A stretch of DNA of 64,000 nt from NCBI GenBank assembly GCA_019059635.1, contig JAGVRJ010000003.1, forward strand, positions 62,001 through 126,000, written 5' to 3'. The notes under the pieces were generated by a model. The model searched no databases and had not been told where the DNA came from. It was given only the letters and a program-made list of their open reading frames with translations. Origin of the DNA: Proales similis (Eukaryota; Rotifera; Eurotatoria; Ploima; Proalidae). Shown one piece after another: positions 45,077-55,929 of this stretch. The position numbers were made by a program, and so were the translations under genes. Position 1 is the stretch's first letter; each line of letters begins with the position of its first letter.

Positions 45077-47800
45077 ATGGCGCTCAACTTCAAATGGAAA
45101 AGAGTTCAGTCCAGTGGCGGGGCAAATCCTCGTCCTCGTCATGGCCACAGAGCCGTCGCCTTCCAGAACCTCATGATCGTGTTCGGTGGCGGCAACGAAG
45201 GCATTATCAACGAGCTTCACGTATACGATACGAGTAAGCATTTACCGATCTTGCTCTGCTGCTTTTATTCTGGTGCCTCTAAACGCTTCTGTGTTCTCAA
45301 GCAACCCAGCAATGGTTTGTACCCGACATGATAGGCGAGATACCGAGCGGACGAGCGGCATATGGCATCGCCACCTTAGACTCTCGCATCTTCATCTTTG
45401 GCGGCATGGTCGAATACGGACGCTACTCTGACGAGCTCTATGAGCTTGAGGTTCTAAATTGGACTTGGCAAAAACTGCAGCCCACATTGAACTCGCAGGT
45501 GCCTTCTGCGCGTCTAGGTCATAGTCTCACGTCTGCCGACCAGCAGTTTTATCTTTTCGGCGGCCTTGAGAATGAGAGTCTTGACCCGAAGCGAAATGTG
45601 CCAAAGTACTTGAACGACCTTTATTTGCTTCGACGTCAAGAGGGCGCAGCCTGCGAATGGATTAGGCTTCAGCCCAACGGAATTGTGCCCTCGCCGCGCG
45701 AGTCTCACACTTGCGTCTGCATACCGAGCTCAACAATGAACAGTTCAGCCCGACTTGTGCTCTTCGGCGGCATGTGCGGAAATCGTCTCGGCGACTTGTG
45801 GTTATTCGACACAGCCTCTCTTGAATGGAGTCTAATTCAATCCAATTCTAGCATGAACACTCCGCTGCCTCGAAGTCTCCACTCGGCGACCGTAATTGGT
45901 CATCGAATGTTCGTATTTGGCGGCTGGGTGCCCATTCACTCTGGCGAAGAAGTGGAAAAAGAGTGGAAATGCACAAACACTTTGGCCACTCTGAACCTGA
46001 ACACCATGTCGTGGGAGGCTGCCGCGGCCGGTGTGTTTGACGACTCACAGCCTCGTGCCAGAGCGGGACACAGCGCAGTGTGCATAAACAAGAGACTCTA
46101 CATTTGGAGCGGTCGAGACGGCTACCGCAAAGCCTGGAACAGTCAAGTCTGCTGCAAGGACCTTTGGTATCTTGAGACTGAAGTGCCGGACGCGCCCAGC
46201 AAACTTCAATTCATCAAGTCAAGCACTCACTCGATCGAGCTCGGCTGGTCATCCGTGTGCACAGCTGATGCATACGTGGTTCAACTGCAGCGCTTGAACA
46301 AGCGTGTGGAAGAACGCACTCCGATTGGACCGAAGCAAAGCATCACTCTGGCAGACAGCGCGCCGGGAAGCCAGCCCGAAGGAACGGGCGAGCATCGAAT
46401 CGAGCGTCCTGCTCCAGTAGCCGCTGCCACAATGCCGCCCGTGAAGCCAATAATCACGCTGCAGAAACCTCAGATTGCAAAGTCATTCATTCAAAACGCT
46501 CCAGGCACTCAGCAGCCTCAGGTTATTACTCTGATGAAGGGACAAGGGCCGTTTGTTCAGATGCCATTCGTAAGTCGCTCTCTCATCACTTTGCTCTTCT
46601 CAACTCCTTACCAACAATCAAGCAGTTCAAATCAAACACGTCCAACAGCGTGATTAAAGTGGTCGGCAATCCGGCCGGCCTCATAAAGCCGCCCGTGGTC
46701 AAGGCGCCTCAATCGATAATCAATATAAACACCCCGCAAGGTCTCCTAAAACCCAATGTGATCTCAATGCCCAAGCAGACGGTCATAATCAAAAATGTCG
46801 GACAAGCAAAGCCGTCTAACCAGCTGTTTGTTCGAACCAATTCTAATCAGCCGGCCACCGTGCTAAATCGTAAGAAACTTTCGAATTCTTTCTAAATTCA
46901 GCCGATCGCTGTTAAACTTTGAACAACATACAAATAAAGCCCAAGTCGCAAGGCCGCAGAGTGACCAAGCCGAAGAGAGAAGAGAAGCGACCGTTGAGAA
47001 GCCTGTATTGCCAGCAATAAGCCAAGTCGACGGAACCAGCGATCATCTTCCCATTGACGCAGACACAGGCGATCTTGACTCTTGGCACGATGTGATTGTC
47101 ACCAACAGTACCCGCCATCTGGTCACTGAATACCATCTCGTATCGAGCGGCGGCGGCGGCGACCAGGTAAGTTCATTGAGCTTGCTTCACTTTTGATGGC
47201 GTAGTTCTTATCGGGAGAAACTCCTCTTGGCATAGAGAGGAAATTTGGATTTAAAAAAGACGCTTGAGAGCGGCACGGCATACAAGTTCAGGGTGGCTGG
47301 CATCAACTCGTGCGGCCGAGGAGCATGGAGTGAAGTGGCCACATTTGTCACCTCCTCGCCAGGCTATCCGACCGCACCGGTCGACATAAAAATAGTTCGT
47401 GTAGGTTTAGGCTTCTCAAGCAAATTAATTTAAACTTCAACTAAAATTGAAACTGGACTGGGAAAAGACTTCAACAAATGGCGCATTCCTAAGCTGGCGT
47501 TTGCCGCTTGAAGTATCCGAGCCGGCCTTCGAGTATTCGGTTCAGGTGTGTCTCAAATCGGAAGGAGAGGCATCAGGCGTTTACCGCCAGGTCTATTCTG
47601 GCCGTGAGATGAGCTGTGAAGTCGGCGCAGACACTCTACATCAGGCGCAGACAGAGCTCACCGAAACAGGCAAGAGTGCGATTCTGTTTCGAATTGCGGC
47701 ACGAAACGAAAACGGATTCGGACCGCCCACCCAGGTTCGATGGCTTCAGGAGATCAACGCCCCGATTGATTCGACATCCAAACGACCAAGCACAGAGTAA
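45077..47800 (+). CDS. HCFC1: Host cell factor (HCF-1), short form
   Basis: Chromatin-associated scaffold for histone-modifying complexes and transcription factors. Six exons: 45077-45233, 45302-46569, 46626-46869, 46940-47166, 47236-47400 and 47468-47800. The N-terminal six-bladed kelch propeller begins [23 protein letters not shown] and has blades with [34 protein letters not shown] and [14 protein letters not shown]. After it comes [14 protein letters not shown], the start of the first FN3-like unit. A basic, low-complexity middle with [10 protein letters not shown] phrases follows, then the paired FN3 (self-association) region with [37 protein letters not shown] and [20 protein letters not shown]. 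At about 797 residues it lacks the long central part of vertebrate HCF-1 with its proteolytic repeats, and is about the length I recall for the C. elegans protein. Confidence 0.92.
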
Positions 47801-48081
47801 GCATTCAGCAAGCCGCTTCTTCTCCTCCTCGTCTTCTTGAAACGCTTTCAGTGCAATTGATGTTTTAGTTAAAAAGGCTCGGGACTAAGCGACGCAGTTC
47901 GCTCTCACACAGTGATCGTCCTCAATTCAAATCTCATCTTCTTTTATCTTTTATTTATTTAATTTCGTTCTATTTTTCTTCTCTATTTTTCTTTTTGGTT
48001 TTGGATTGATTGTAAATTTGCTTCATGTTATTCAACACAAACGCATGCATTCAGGTAAAATTGACACGACGTTTGTCGAAA

Positions 48082-48087
48082 AATAAA
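48082..48087 (+). terminator. Polyadenylation signal of HCF
   Basis: AATAAA about 280 bases past the HCF stop, in the 470-base convergent spacer before the chitin-binding gene. Confidence 0.5.
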
Positions 48088-48131
48088 AAAAAACAAACAA
48101 ACACAAAGTGAATGCTTGTCTAGTTTGAAAC

Positions 48132-48137
48132 TTTATT
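48132..48137 (-). terminator. Polyadenylation signal of chitin-binding array gene
   Basis: TTTATT on + (AATAAA on -), 135 bases past the stop at 48273; the two 3' ends lie about 50 bases apart. Confidence 0.5.
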
Positions 48138-48272
48138 GGATTGGTTACTAAAAGAAAAGTGAAAGAAAATGGAGATCAGCTGCCTGGCTCGCTGTGGACA
48201 GTGGGCAGGCAGCGTTGGCTCAGGAACGTGGTGAGTGAATAATGCTATGTTCAGTGAAGAGACTAATTAAAT

Positions 48273-51200
48273 CTAATGATCGCTAGTGCGGTTCAAGGCC
48301 TGAGTTGAAGTTGAGAGAGCCGGCTGAATGCTTGTCGACTCGATAGCAGGCGCCATTTTTAATGAGCCCAGCATTCTCTGCGAGCGAATCCACTCACATC
48401 TCTGACTCTGATTGTCAAACACGAGATCAAGTGGGCATTTCATTTCCACCGCACAGTTGCCATCACACTTGTAGCTTGATGAATCAGAATTGAGAGAGAG
48501 AGAGCACTGAAGAGTTGGGGAGCAGTCTTGACTTACAATGAATTCGGTCTGCCGGGGATGTTTTTCATTATGTTCTTGGAGGCGAGGCCCACCTGGAAGC
48601 AAGTCAGTCCCACACAAGCGCCGTTGTTTTTACGCTTGCTTGCGCTTCCTTAAGTTATTTTCAATTTATTGTCTTTGGTTAGTATTGCTTGGTGATCAAG
48701 AGAATCAAGACTTTACCGTGACGCTCAATGATTTCGTACGGCTTGCAAGTAACTTCGGAGGGCGAGACGCACATTCTCTTTGACTGGTCCCACCAGAGAC
48801 CGGCCACACACGACATCAAATAGCCGAGCGCTTCCTTGCCCTCTTTCTCGCATCTAAAAGACCGTAGTTAATGCTTCGAGTCTAATTTGCCTCACAGACT
48901 TGGCCTTCCCACCGGTAAAATTTCGAGCAGTCCTTAGGATCCGGCGCAAAGCCGTCGTTTTGCTGCTCTTCGCTGCATTTTATCACCCTTGGACTGTTGT
49001 ACCACTCAACTGAGTCAGAGCAAGGCTCGTAGCCAGTCACAGCTCCTAGAATAAAATTGCCTTTACGCACATAAACGGACATCCGATCCTGCCAATCCGA
49101 ACCTGTCTCTTCGCTTTGTTTGCTGAGAACTTGGCTGGCCTCTTTTGGCGGGTTGATTCGAGCGATTTTTGAATTCTCTATTTTGAATATGGGAATCTCC
49201 TCGGGCTTGGGGCAAGTGGCCTGCAGCACCTCTTCTTGTCTAATTCCTCCCGGAACCTTTTCTCTGTCGCGCATTAGAACGCGCTTGTGTGCCGGACAGA
49301 CCGCATTTGGTCCAACTAGATTACACGGCCAGTCGCAGAATATGTTCTAGACGAAATATCAAGTTTTAGCCGGTTAATATCTAAAAATAGAAATGAATGA
49401 GTGAGCTACGTCGCGACGTCCAGGCTCGGTCTGATGACTCCACCAGAGTTGATATTCGTTTTGCATTGAAGCGCAAACATAAGTTTTGAATTGGCCGTTG
49501 TTGTAGCAGTAGTGAAATACGTCGCAGAACTCATTGTTCGGGTAGTAGCCCGGAGAGCCGATCGGACACGCAAAACTGTCCAAAAAGTCCTTGGAAGGCA
49601 ACGAGACGTAGCCAGGCGCCGGATCCAGAACCGAGGAAGAGGAGGAAAGTTCGGCGCTCTTGCTTTTTGCAGTTGTCTTCTCTTGGCGCGTCTCTTGCAT
49701 CAGAATGTCCTTGTAGATCAAGGAGGGCTCTTCGCAAACAGTCTGGGCGCTGTTTGTGCATCGTTTTCTGATCGGGTCAAAGTAGGCGCGCTCTGATGTG
49801 TAGATTGAGTATTCACAGTAGAACAAGAGTGGTTCGCTGAACTCTTTCTCGCAAAAGTAGTAGAGATCACAGAACTGGGCCTTGTTGTCGCCTTTCATTC
49901 TGAACGCGCCCTTGTCAAAGCAGATTGGCTTGCGCGCGGGCAGTTCCCTGTAGGCGGGCAAATTCATGAAATTGGCGTCGAATAGCACTCCGTTGCATTT
50001 GTAAAGGTTCGACTCGGCCTCCACGCACTTGCCGAGCTCTTCGTCGTAGATCGATGCTTCCTGGCTCTGCTCGTCGTTTGACTTGCATTCGAACGTGCGC
50101 TTTTGTTTGCTCTCGCAGCGATGAAAGAGATTGCAAAAGAGTGGATCCTTGTAGACGCCGTCTTGATCGCAAAAGAAGCCGGACGGATTGACGCCTTCAA
50201 TTTCAACTGGTCTGAATCGAGACCGCTTGATGGCCGCCTGCATGCATTCGGGATGGAGATCAAAGTCGCGTCGAAGAATATCATGCGCGTCGTGAGTAAG
50301 ACCCTTGTCGACCCAGATCGGCTTGTCGCATTTCACTTTGCAAGGCCATTCGCACTTGGCCTCTGAGTCTGGTCCGTGAAAAGCCAACGGACTGTTCGGA
50401 TCGTAGGTTTTGTTCTGGTGCTCCCACCACAAATCGTACTGAACGAACTGATCGTCCTGAACCCCAGAGCTGCATTTAGCGTCTATTCGCTTGCCATCCA
50501 GACAGCGGTAGAATACATTGCACCATTCAGACTCGTAGTAGCCGTCTGCACGCCCGTGACAGGAAAAGGCCGACTCTGTCTCAAACGAATAGTCGGCGGT
50601 GATTTTCAATTCGAATTCGGGCGCCTCGTCTTGCGCACTTGCGGCCAGTCGCATCTGATGCGGATTGAACAGTGACTTGCCCGCGCACTCTTTGGCACTG
50701 TACGGTTTGCATTTCTGCAGCGATTGGTCAAATATGCCGCTGAACAGACCCGATGCACTCTCCACACAAGCGTAGGTGGTCAGCTTGCCGTGGTGGCATT
50801 CGTAGAATATGTTGCAGAACGTTTGATGAGCAACCAGATATGTGCTTCGGTTGTTACTGCAGCTCGGACTGAACGGCAAATTGAATTTCAGCGCGACAGA
50901 GCCGAACTTGGCCGATCGTGTCTGCACAATCGACGGCGACATGACCGGCATGAAGCGATCGATCTTGGTTCGCTCGGCGGGAAAGAGACGCTCGTAAGGA
51001 TAGATGCTCTTGCTCGGTCCGCACTGGGCCGGATTGGGCGCGGCGCAGTCGCCGTTCGTGTAGTAAAAGTAGCTGGTGCGATCGAACGAGCCTTGCGCTA
51101 CGCACGTGTACATTTGGTACTTGCCCAGAATGCACGAATGATAGAGATTGCAGTACTTGTCGTGTTCGGCCAAGTACTGCTGGTCGCTGCGACAGTTTAG

Positions 51201-54200
51201 AGGCTGCAAGTCAGGCAGGCGGGTGTGATCGACCGGACTGCTTTGGTATCGAGGCTTGACAGAGAAGAATCCGCCACTGCTGAGGCATTGAGTGCTACGC
51301 TGCGACTCGCATCGATGAGTGAGACGATTGAACACGGCGTCTTCCTTGCCATCACGATCGTAGCAGCGGAAGGTCTGCGGCTTCACCGAGCCTCCGTCGC
51401 ACTTGTAATAGACATTACAGAAGCGGTTCGAGTGGATCAGATAAGGGCCAAGGGTGACCGAGCAGCTCACGTCCTCGGGAGAGGCGTTCTCCTCGATCGA
51501 AATGTACGGAAATATCAGCGGCGGATTGTGAGCACACGTCTCAGACGGCGAGCACGAGCGACTTTCCATGTCAAAGTGTCCTCTCACACAATAGAACGCC
51601 GAGAGCGGCAGAGTGCCTGGCGCTTTGCAGTCGTAGTAGACGTTGCAGAAGCGGGGCGAGATGTACATGCCAGCGCTGGGACAAATGTAATCCTGGTCAG
51701 GGATCGGTGAGCCGATTCGCTGAGAGGCGATCACCACTTGGCTTTCCTTTTTGCCGACTGGCTCGGGCAGACTCACGAACGGAGGCGGCTGCGGGGCAAA
51801 GCCAACCGACGGGAAGCCAGACAGGCGACACTCGGCCTCGTTCAATGCTCCGTCTTCGCGCTGGATCTGCTCGCTGCTCTTGGCTGTTCCGTAGACTGGC
51901 TTGTTGCAAGTGACACGGCAAGGCCAGTCGCACTGCTTGGTCTCGTCGTTCCACCAGAGGTCGTAGGGTGAGTTGGTGGCCTTGGCGCATTGAAAGTCGC
52001 GGCGCTGTCCGTTTGTGCAGCGATGAAACACGTTGCAGTACTTGCTGGCAAAGAACTGGCCATCGGGCAGACCGTCGCAGCTGAAGCTTTGGTCCTGAAT
52101 GCGGAAAATCGGTTCCATTTGAGCTCGATTGGAGCCGCAGTTAGACGCCTGCCACACTCTTTCGGCCTCGTAAGGACTCTCCTCGTAATTGCCGTCGCCT
52201 GTTTCCACAATTGAACCGCCCGGGCTCAAACAGCGCTGTCGGGTCTCACAAGGCCAGACACAGGCTGCCGAGTTCTGCGGCGTCTCTTGAGAGCTGCCGT
52301 GCTGTACCCACCACAGGCGGTCCGAGTTGTGTGTCTTTGGACACAGAAATTCGGTTCGAGTTCCTTCGAAGCATCTGTAAAAGACATTGCACCATCGACT
52401 GGCGTAGAAGCCGTTCTTGCGTCCCAAGCAAGTGAAGCTCTCTTTGCTGCGAATGTACTGCTTCCACTTTTCGTTCGGCTCGTCGCTAAGCACAGGCTGG
52501 GCTACTCGAGTGGGCGGTCGAACAAGCGGCTGATAGTAGAGGTCGGTAACACAGCCGGCCGGATTGTTTTTGACAAACTCACAACTGTAAACGGAGAACA
52601 CAAAGAGATAGAAAAAGCCGACTTGGATTGCTTTCAACTCGAGCGCAACTTACCGCCTGGTGGTCTCATCGTAGTAGATTCGCTCGCCAAGCTGAGCACA
52701 GCTGTATGTTTTCCTCTGCTGACCGTTGGCACAAGCGTGGAACACATCACAGTAGCGAGTGTCTCTCCAATGGCCGTCCATTCGGCCAAGACAATTGAAC
52801 GGAATGCCGCTGATCAGCTCTTCTTTGATGCTGGCGATCCTTGCCTTGTGCTCCGTGTCCTCGGGCTTTACATAGCTCTCGGCCAATTTGCTCTGCTTGA
52901 TCGCTTTCGGCTCGTCAGGCGCTGAAGAGCCGTGCGGCTTTCGTTCGCCTTCTCTGGTCAAAATCATTTTGCCAGTGCAGTTCACTCGCTCCTCGAAATT
53001 GCAGACGCCGGACTTTTTGGGACCATTGGCGCTCGAGTCGAACGCTTGGCCGTCCTCGCATTTGAAAATGCTGCCGAAGTTGCCGTGACAGTGATGAAAC
53101 ACGTTGCAGAATCTCTCGTCGGGCACCAGGTAGTTCTGAATGGGCAGCGGACAGCGCAGAATGATTTCGGCGTTGTAGACCCGGGTCTTGGCGCCGTTCT
53201 CGAGCGAATAGCGGCTCATGCTCTTTCGGTCGGCATCGCCCTTCTCCTGGAACTCGAGGCGGCTTTCCAGGCCGCGCTCGTAGATGGCTTTGCTCATGCA
53301 AGCCACGTTTATCGGGTAGTCACACACGCCCGACAGTGGGTTGAAGAGCAGCTGGTTCTCGCACAAATAAATCGACTCGTGGCCGTCCTGGCAGACATGG
53401 TACAAATTGCAAAACTGCTCGTCATGTTTAAATCGCTCAAAGTCGCAGGTTTCGTTCAGGTTTCGCTTCAGCAGACGCGAATAGGCCGGATCAAGCATGT
53501 TGGCCGCTTGCTCGATGCCGCGGTAGAACGCCTCGCCTCGACAGTCGTCCGGACGTCGCACATCGCAATACATCGTGTTGGAGTCAATTACTCTGAACAC
53601 GCTGGAGAATGGACACAAGAACGGCTGGTCATAAGTCCTCTCGCCCCTGGTCACGCATACGTGGAATATGTTGCAAATGTTGGGGTCCGGAAAGCGCTCG
53701 TTGGCATTGTAGGGACATTTAAAGTCAGAAGTTCCGGTGATGTTCAATGGCTCAAAGTCACGCTCGAGGAGGCCAACTCGGTCCGGTCCTTGCTCGTCGC
53801 TTTCAATCGACTGATTTCTCATCTCGCCGACCACGTTCACCGACTGCAAGTAGGAAGTCTCGCAGCCGAATAGTTCGATTGGCTCGCATTTACTCGTCAA
53901 ATTGAGAAACACAAAGCCGATCGGACACACAGCACTCTTGACTCCTTTGCAAGCCGGCTTGACATGAGGCTGGGCTGAAACGGTCGAATTGAGACGGCAA
54001 TCGCATTCGTGGTAGACATTGCAGAGGCGGTTGTCTCCGAATTTGAAAATGCCCGAACTGTTTACAGTCTGTGGACATCGGACCGAGCTGGCCGACGAGG
54101 GTAAGAGAATGCTGGAGCCGATCGCAATGGGCAGGAGAGCGAGAAATACTTTAGAGAGAATTAAAATCAAGTCGCTTTGTGTGAGAGAGCGACATGAGCT

Positions 54201-54246
54201 TACCAAATAGGAACCGTGTGCGCTTCGACTCTTGGACGAAATGCAT
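48273..54246 (-). CDS. Secreted protein with about 16 chitin-binding type-2 modules
   Basis: Seven exons: 54246-54204, 54148-52654, 52584-49410, 49346-48913, 48853-48717, about 48597-48535, and about 48474-48273. The product is about 1,800 residues. The first two exons give MHFVQESKRTRFLFVFLALL plus a hydrophobic run, a plausible signal peptide or anchor. The rest is an array of CBM14 (peritrophin-A) modules recognised by the central pattern C-(N/D)-x-(F/Y)-(Y/H)-x-C: CNVYHEC, CNIFHVC, CNLYHVC, CNVFHHC, CDVFHAC, CNVFYRC, CNVFHRC, CNVYYDC, CNVYYKC, CNLYHSC, CNIFYEC, CNVFYRC, CNLFHRC, CDLYYFC, CDVFHYC and CSKFYRC. A seventeenth, degenerate one lies at the end. Several modules are followed by a WW...C(D/E)WPC segment. 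No catalytic domain is seen. Likely extracellular chitin-matrix protein (cuticle, gut lining or egg shell). Confidence 0.88.
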
Positions 54247-55929
54247 GTTGTCGGTCGAAATAAAAAAAACAATTTCTGAACAAGAGAATGAGGGAATGAG
54301 AACAAGCGAGACGCGTTTAAATATGACGCCGCTCAAAGTGAGTGGCCGTGTTTGATTCGTGGCCGCGACAAGCAAACAGGATGCTCAGTTGAGTTGTTTG
54401 GCGCATGGTTCGTAAACATTGCAAAGATTAAAGAGGAAAGAGGAGATTTAGTGCACACACACACACACACACACATGCTCATAGGCACAGAGAAGGCGCG
54501 CGGCGTTTCGAATGCTCGTTCATTCAATTCGATTGAATTGACGAATTGACCTCGTCGGCGGCACACAGTCATTGAACGAGTAAAATGAGATTAAGCGGTG
54601 AAGATTGACTCGGCAGTGCCTCTTGATTCGGCACGCACAAACGCACACGTTTGCACATGCGCGCGCACACAAAAATTGGAAAAGAGAATGAGCTCAAATA
54701 TTTGGACATTTGGCAAACATTTGCCTACGCTCCATTTATCGCGCGGCCAGTGCTCATCGCGGCCGAGTCGGTAAATTCGTCCATGCAGTCCATTCTTTTG
54801 CCTCTCATGCGCCTATCCGCTTTCTTTCCCTGCTCAGCACTCAACTAGGCCGAAATTTAAGCCGATTTATTGTGCATGATATGAATTTTTGAACGCAGCC
54901 TAGTCCTCTTTATATTTGAAACGATCGCTTGTCCATGCCCAGTCCAGGTTGAGATGTGCGCTCATCACAGAGACAATAGTTAGCCCAGGCCATTCACATC
55001 CGCACATCCACGCACGCCTTTCAATCATAGGCATGAGCTGGCAAACTTTGCTTGACTTAGACCGAATTAGGGACGTCGAGTAGAGGAGATGTGTTCCACT
55101 CTTTTATATGCCCACTCTTTTATACGCTATTGAATAGGAAGGGTAGGAAAGGCCGATTTATTTATTGAGATCGTGTCATGTCTGGCAAACATATCAAAGA
55201 GAGAGAGCGAGAGAAGGAGAGAGAGAGAGAGAGAAGAGGAGAAACGCCCGTTAGATGAGGCGAGATCTGTTCGATGTCCAAATTAAAGCTCAAAGGTTAA
55301 GTAGCGTGGCCCAATTTAGCCGACCCATCAAAATGCGAAATTAGCACATTTCCTTGTTGACTGTATCTTGTCTTTGGATGCTGCCTCTTCGAATCAATGG
55401 CAAACATTAAAAGGCAAAAGTAAACATTCAATGCTTGTTGAAAAGTCGATTGAACTAGCGAGTATCGGGCAATAGAGATTTGGGCAACTCTCGTAAGCGC
55501 AAACTAAAGGACAGAATAGAGTCCGATCGACCAAAAAGTGGAAGCTTGCCGTCTCGTGTCGAACTCAGTTTAGTCGAGTTGGAAATGTGTTGACAGCAGA
55601 TACTTGACGGAAGAGGCAAATGGAGAGAACGAGACGTAGCAAGAGGAAGGGAAGAGGCGCTACGCGATTATCGAAAATGAATAATTTGAATGAGTGCAAT
55701 ATTGCTCTCATGTGTATGTGCAGACTACAATGGGATGATCCGAGAGCGAACACTCACACACAAGCGAATTGAATAATTTATTCGCCGTTGTGACATGTCA
55801 CTTTCGCCGCCGCCGTATGCAATCAATAGCAAGCTGAGCAGTTTAGTGGTGTATAAGACAGAAATCTGGCCAGGTTTTGCACAAGCGAAAAGAGATAAAA
55901 AAAGCTGGGAGAAGTTAGGACAATAGACA
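54247..55929. promoter_or_regulatory. Divergent intergenic region with microsatellites
   Basis: About 1.7 kb between the chitin-binding gene (-) and HID1 (+). It contains a (CA)n run at 54454-54474 and a GA-rich run at about 55198-55234. No coding exon recognised. Confidence 0.5.
54454..54474. repeat. (CA)n microsatellite
   Basis: About ten CA units. Confidence 0.9.

Noticed and set aside
49491-53873. Several 100-310-codon + strand frames across the chitin-binding gene
   Set aside because: All lie opposite cysteine-patterned CBM14 modules and read as hydrophobic V/A/R-rich complements of them.
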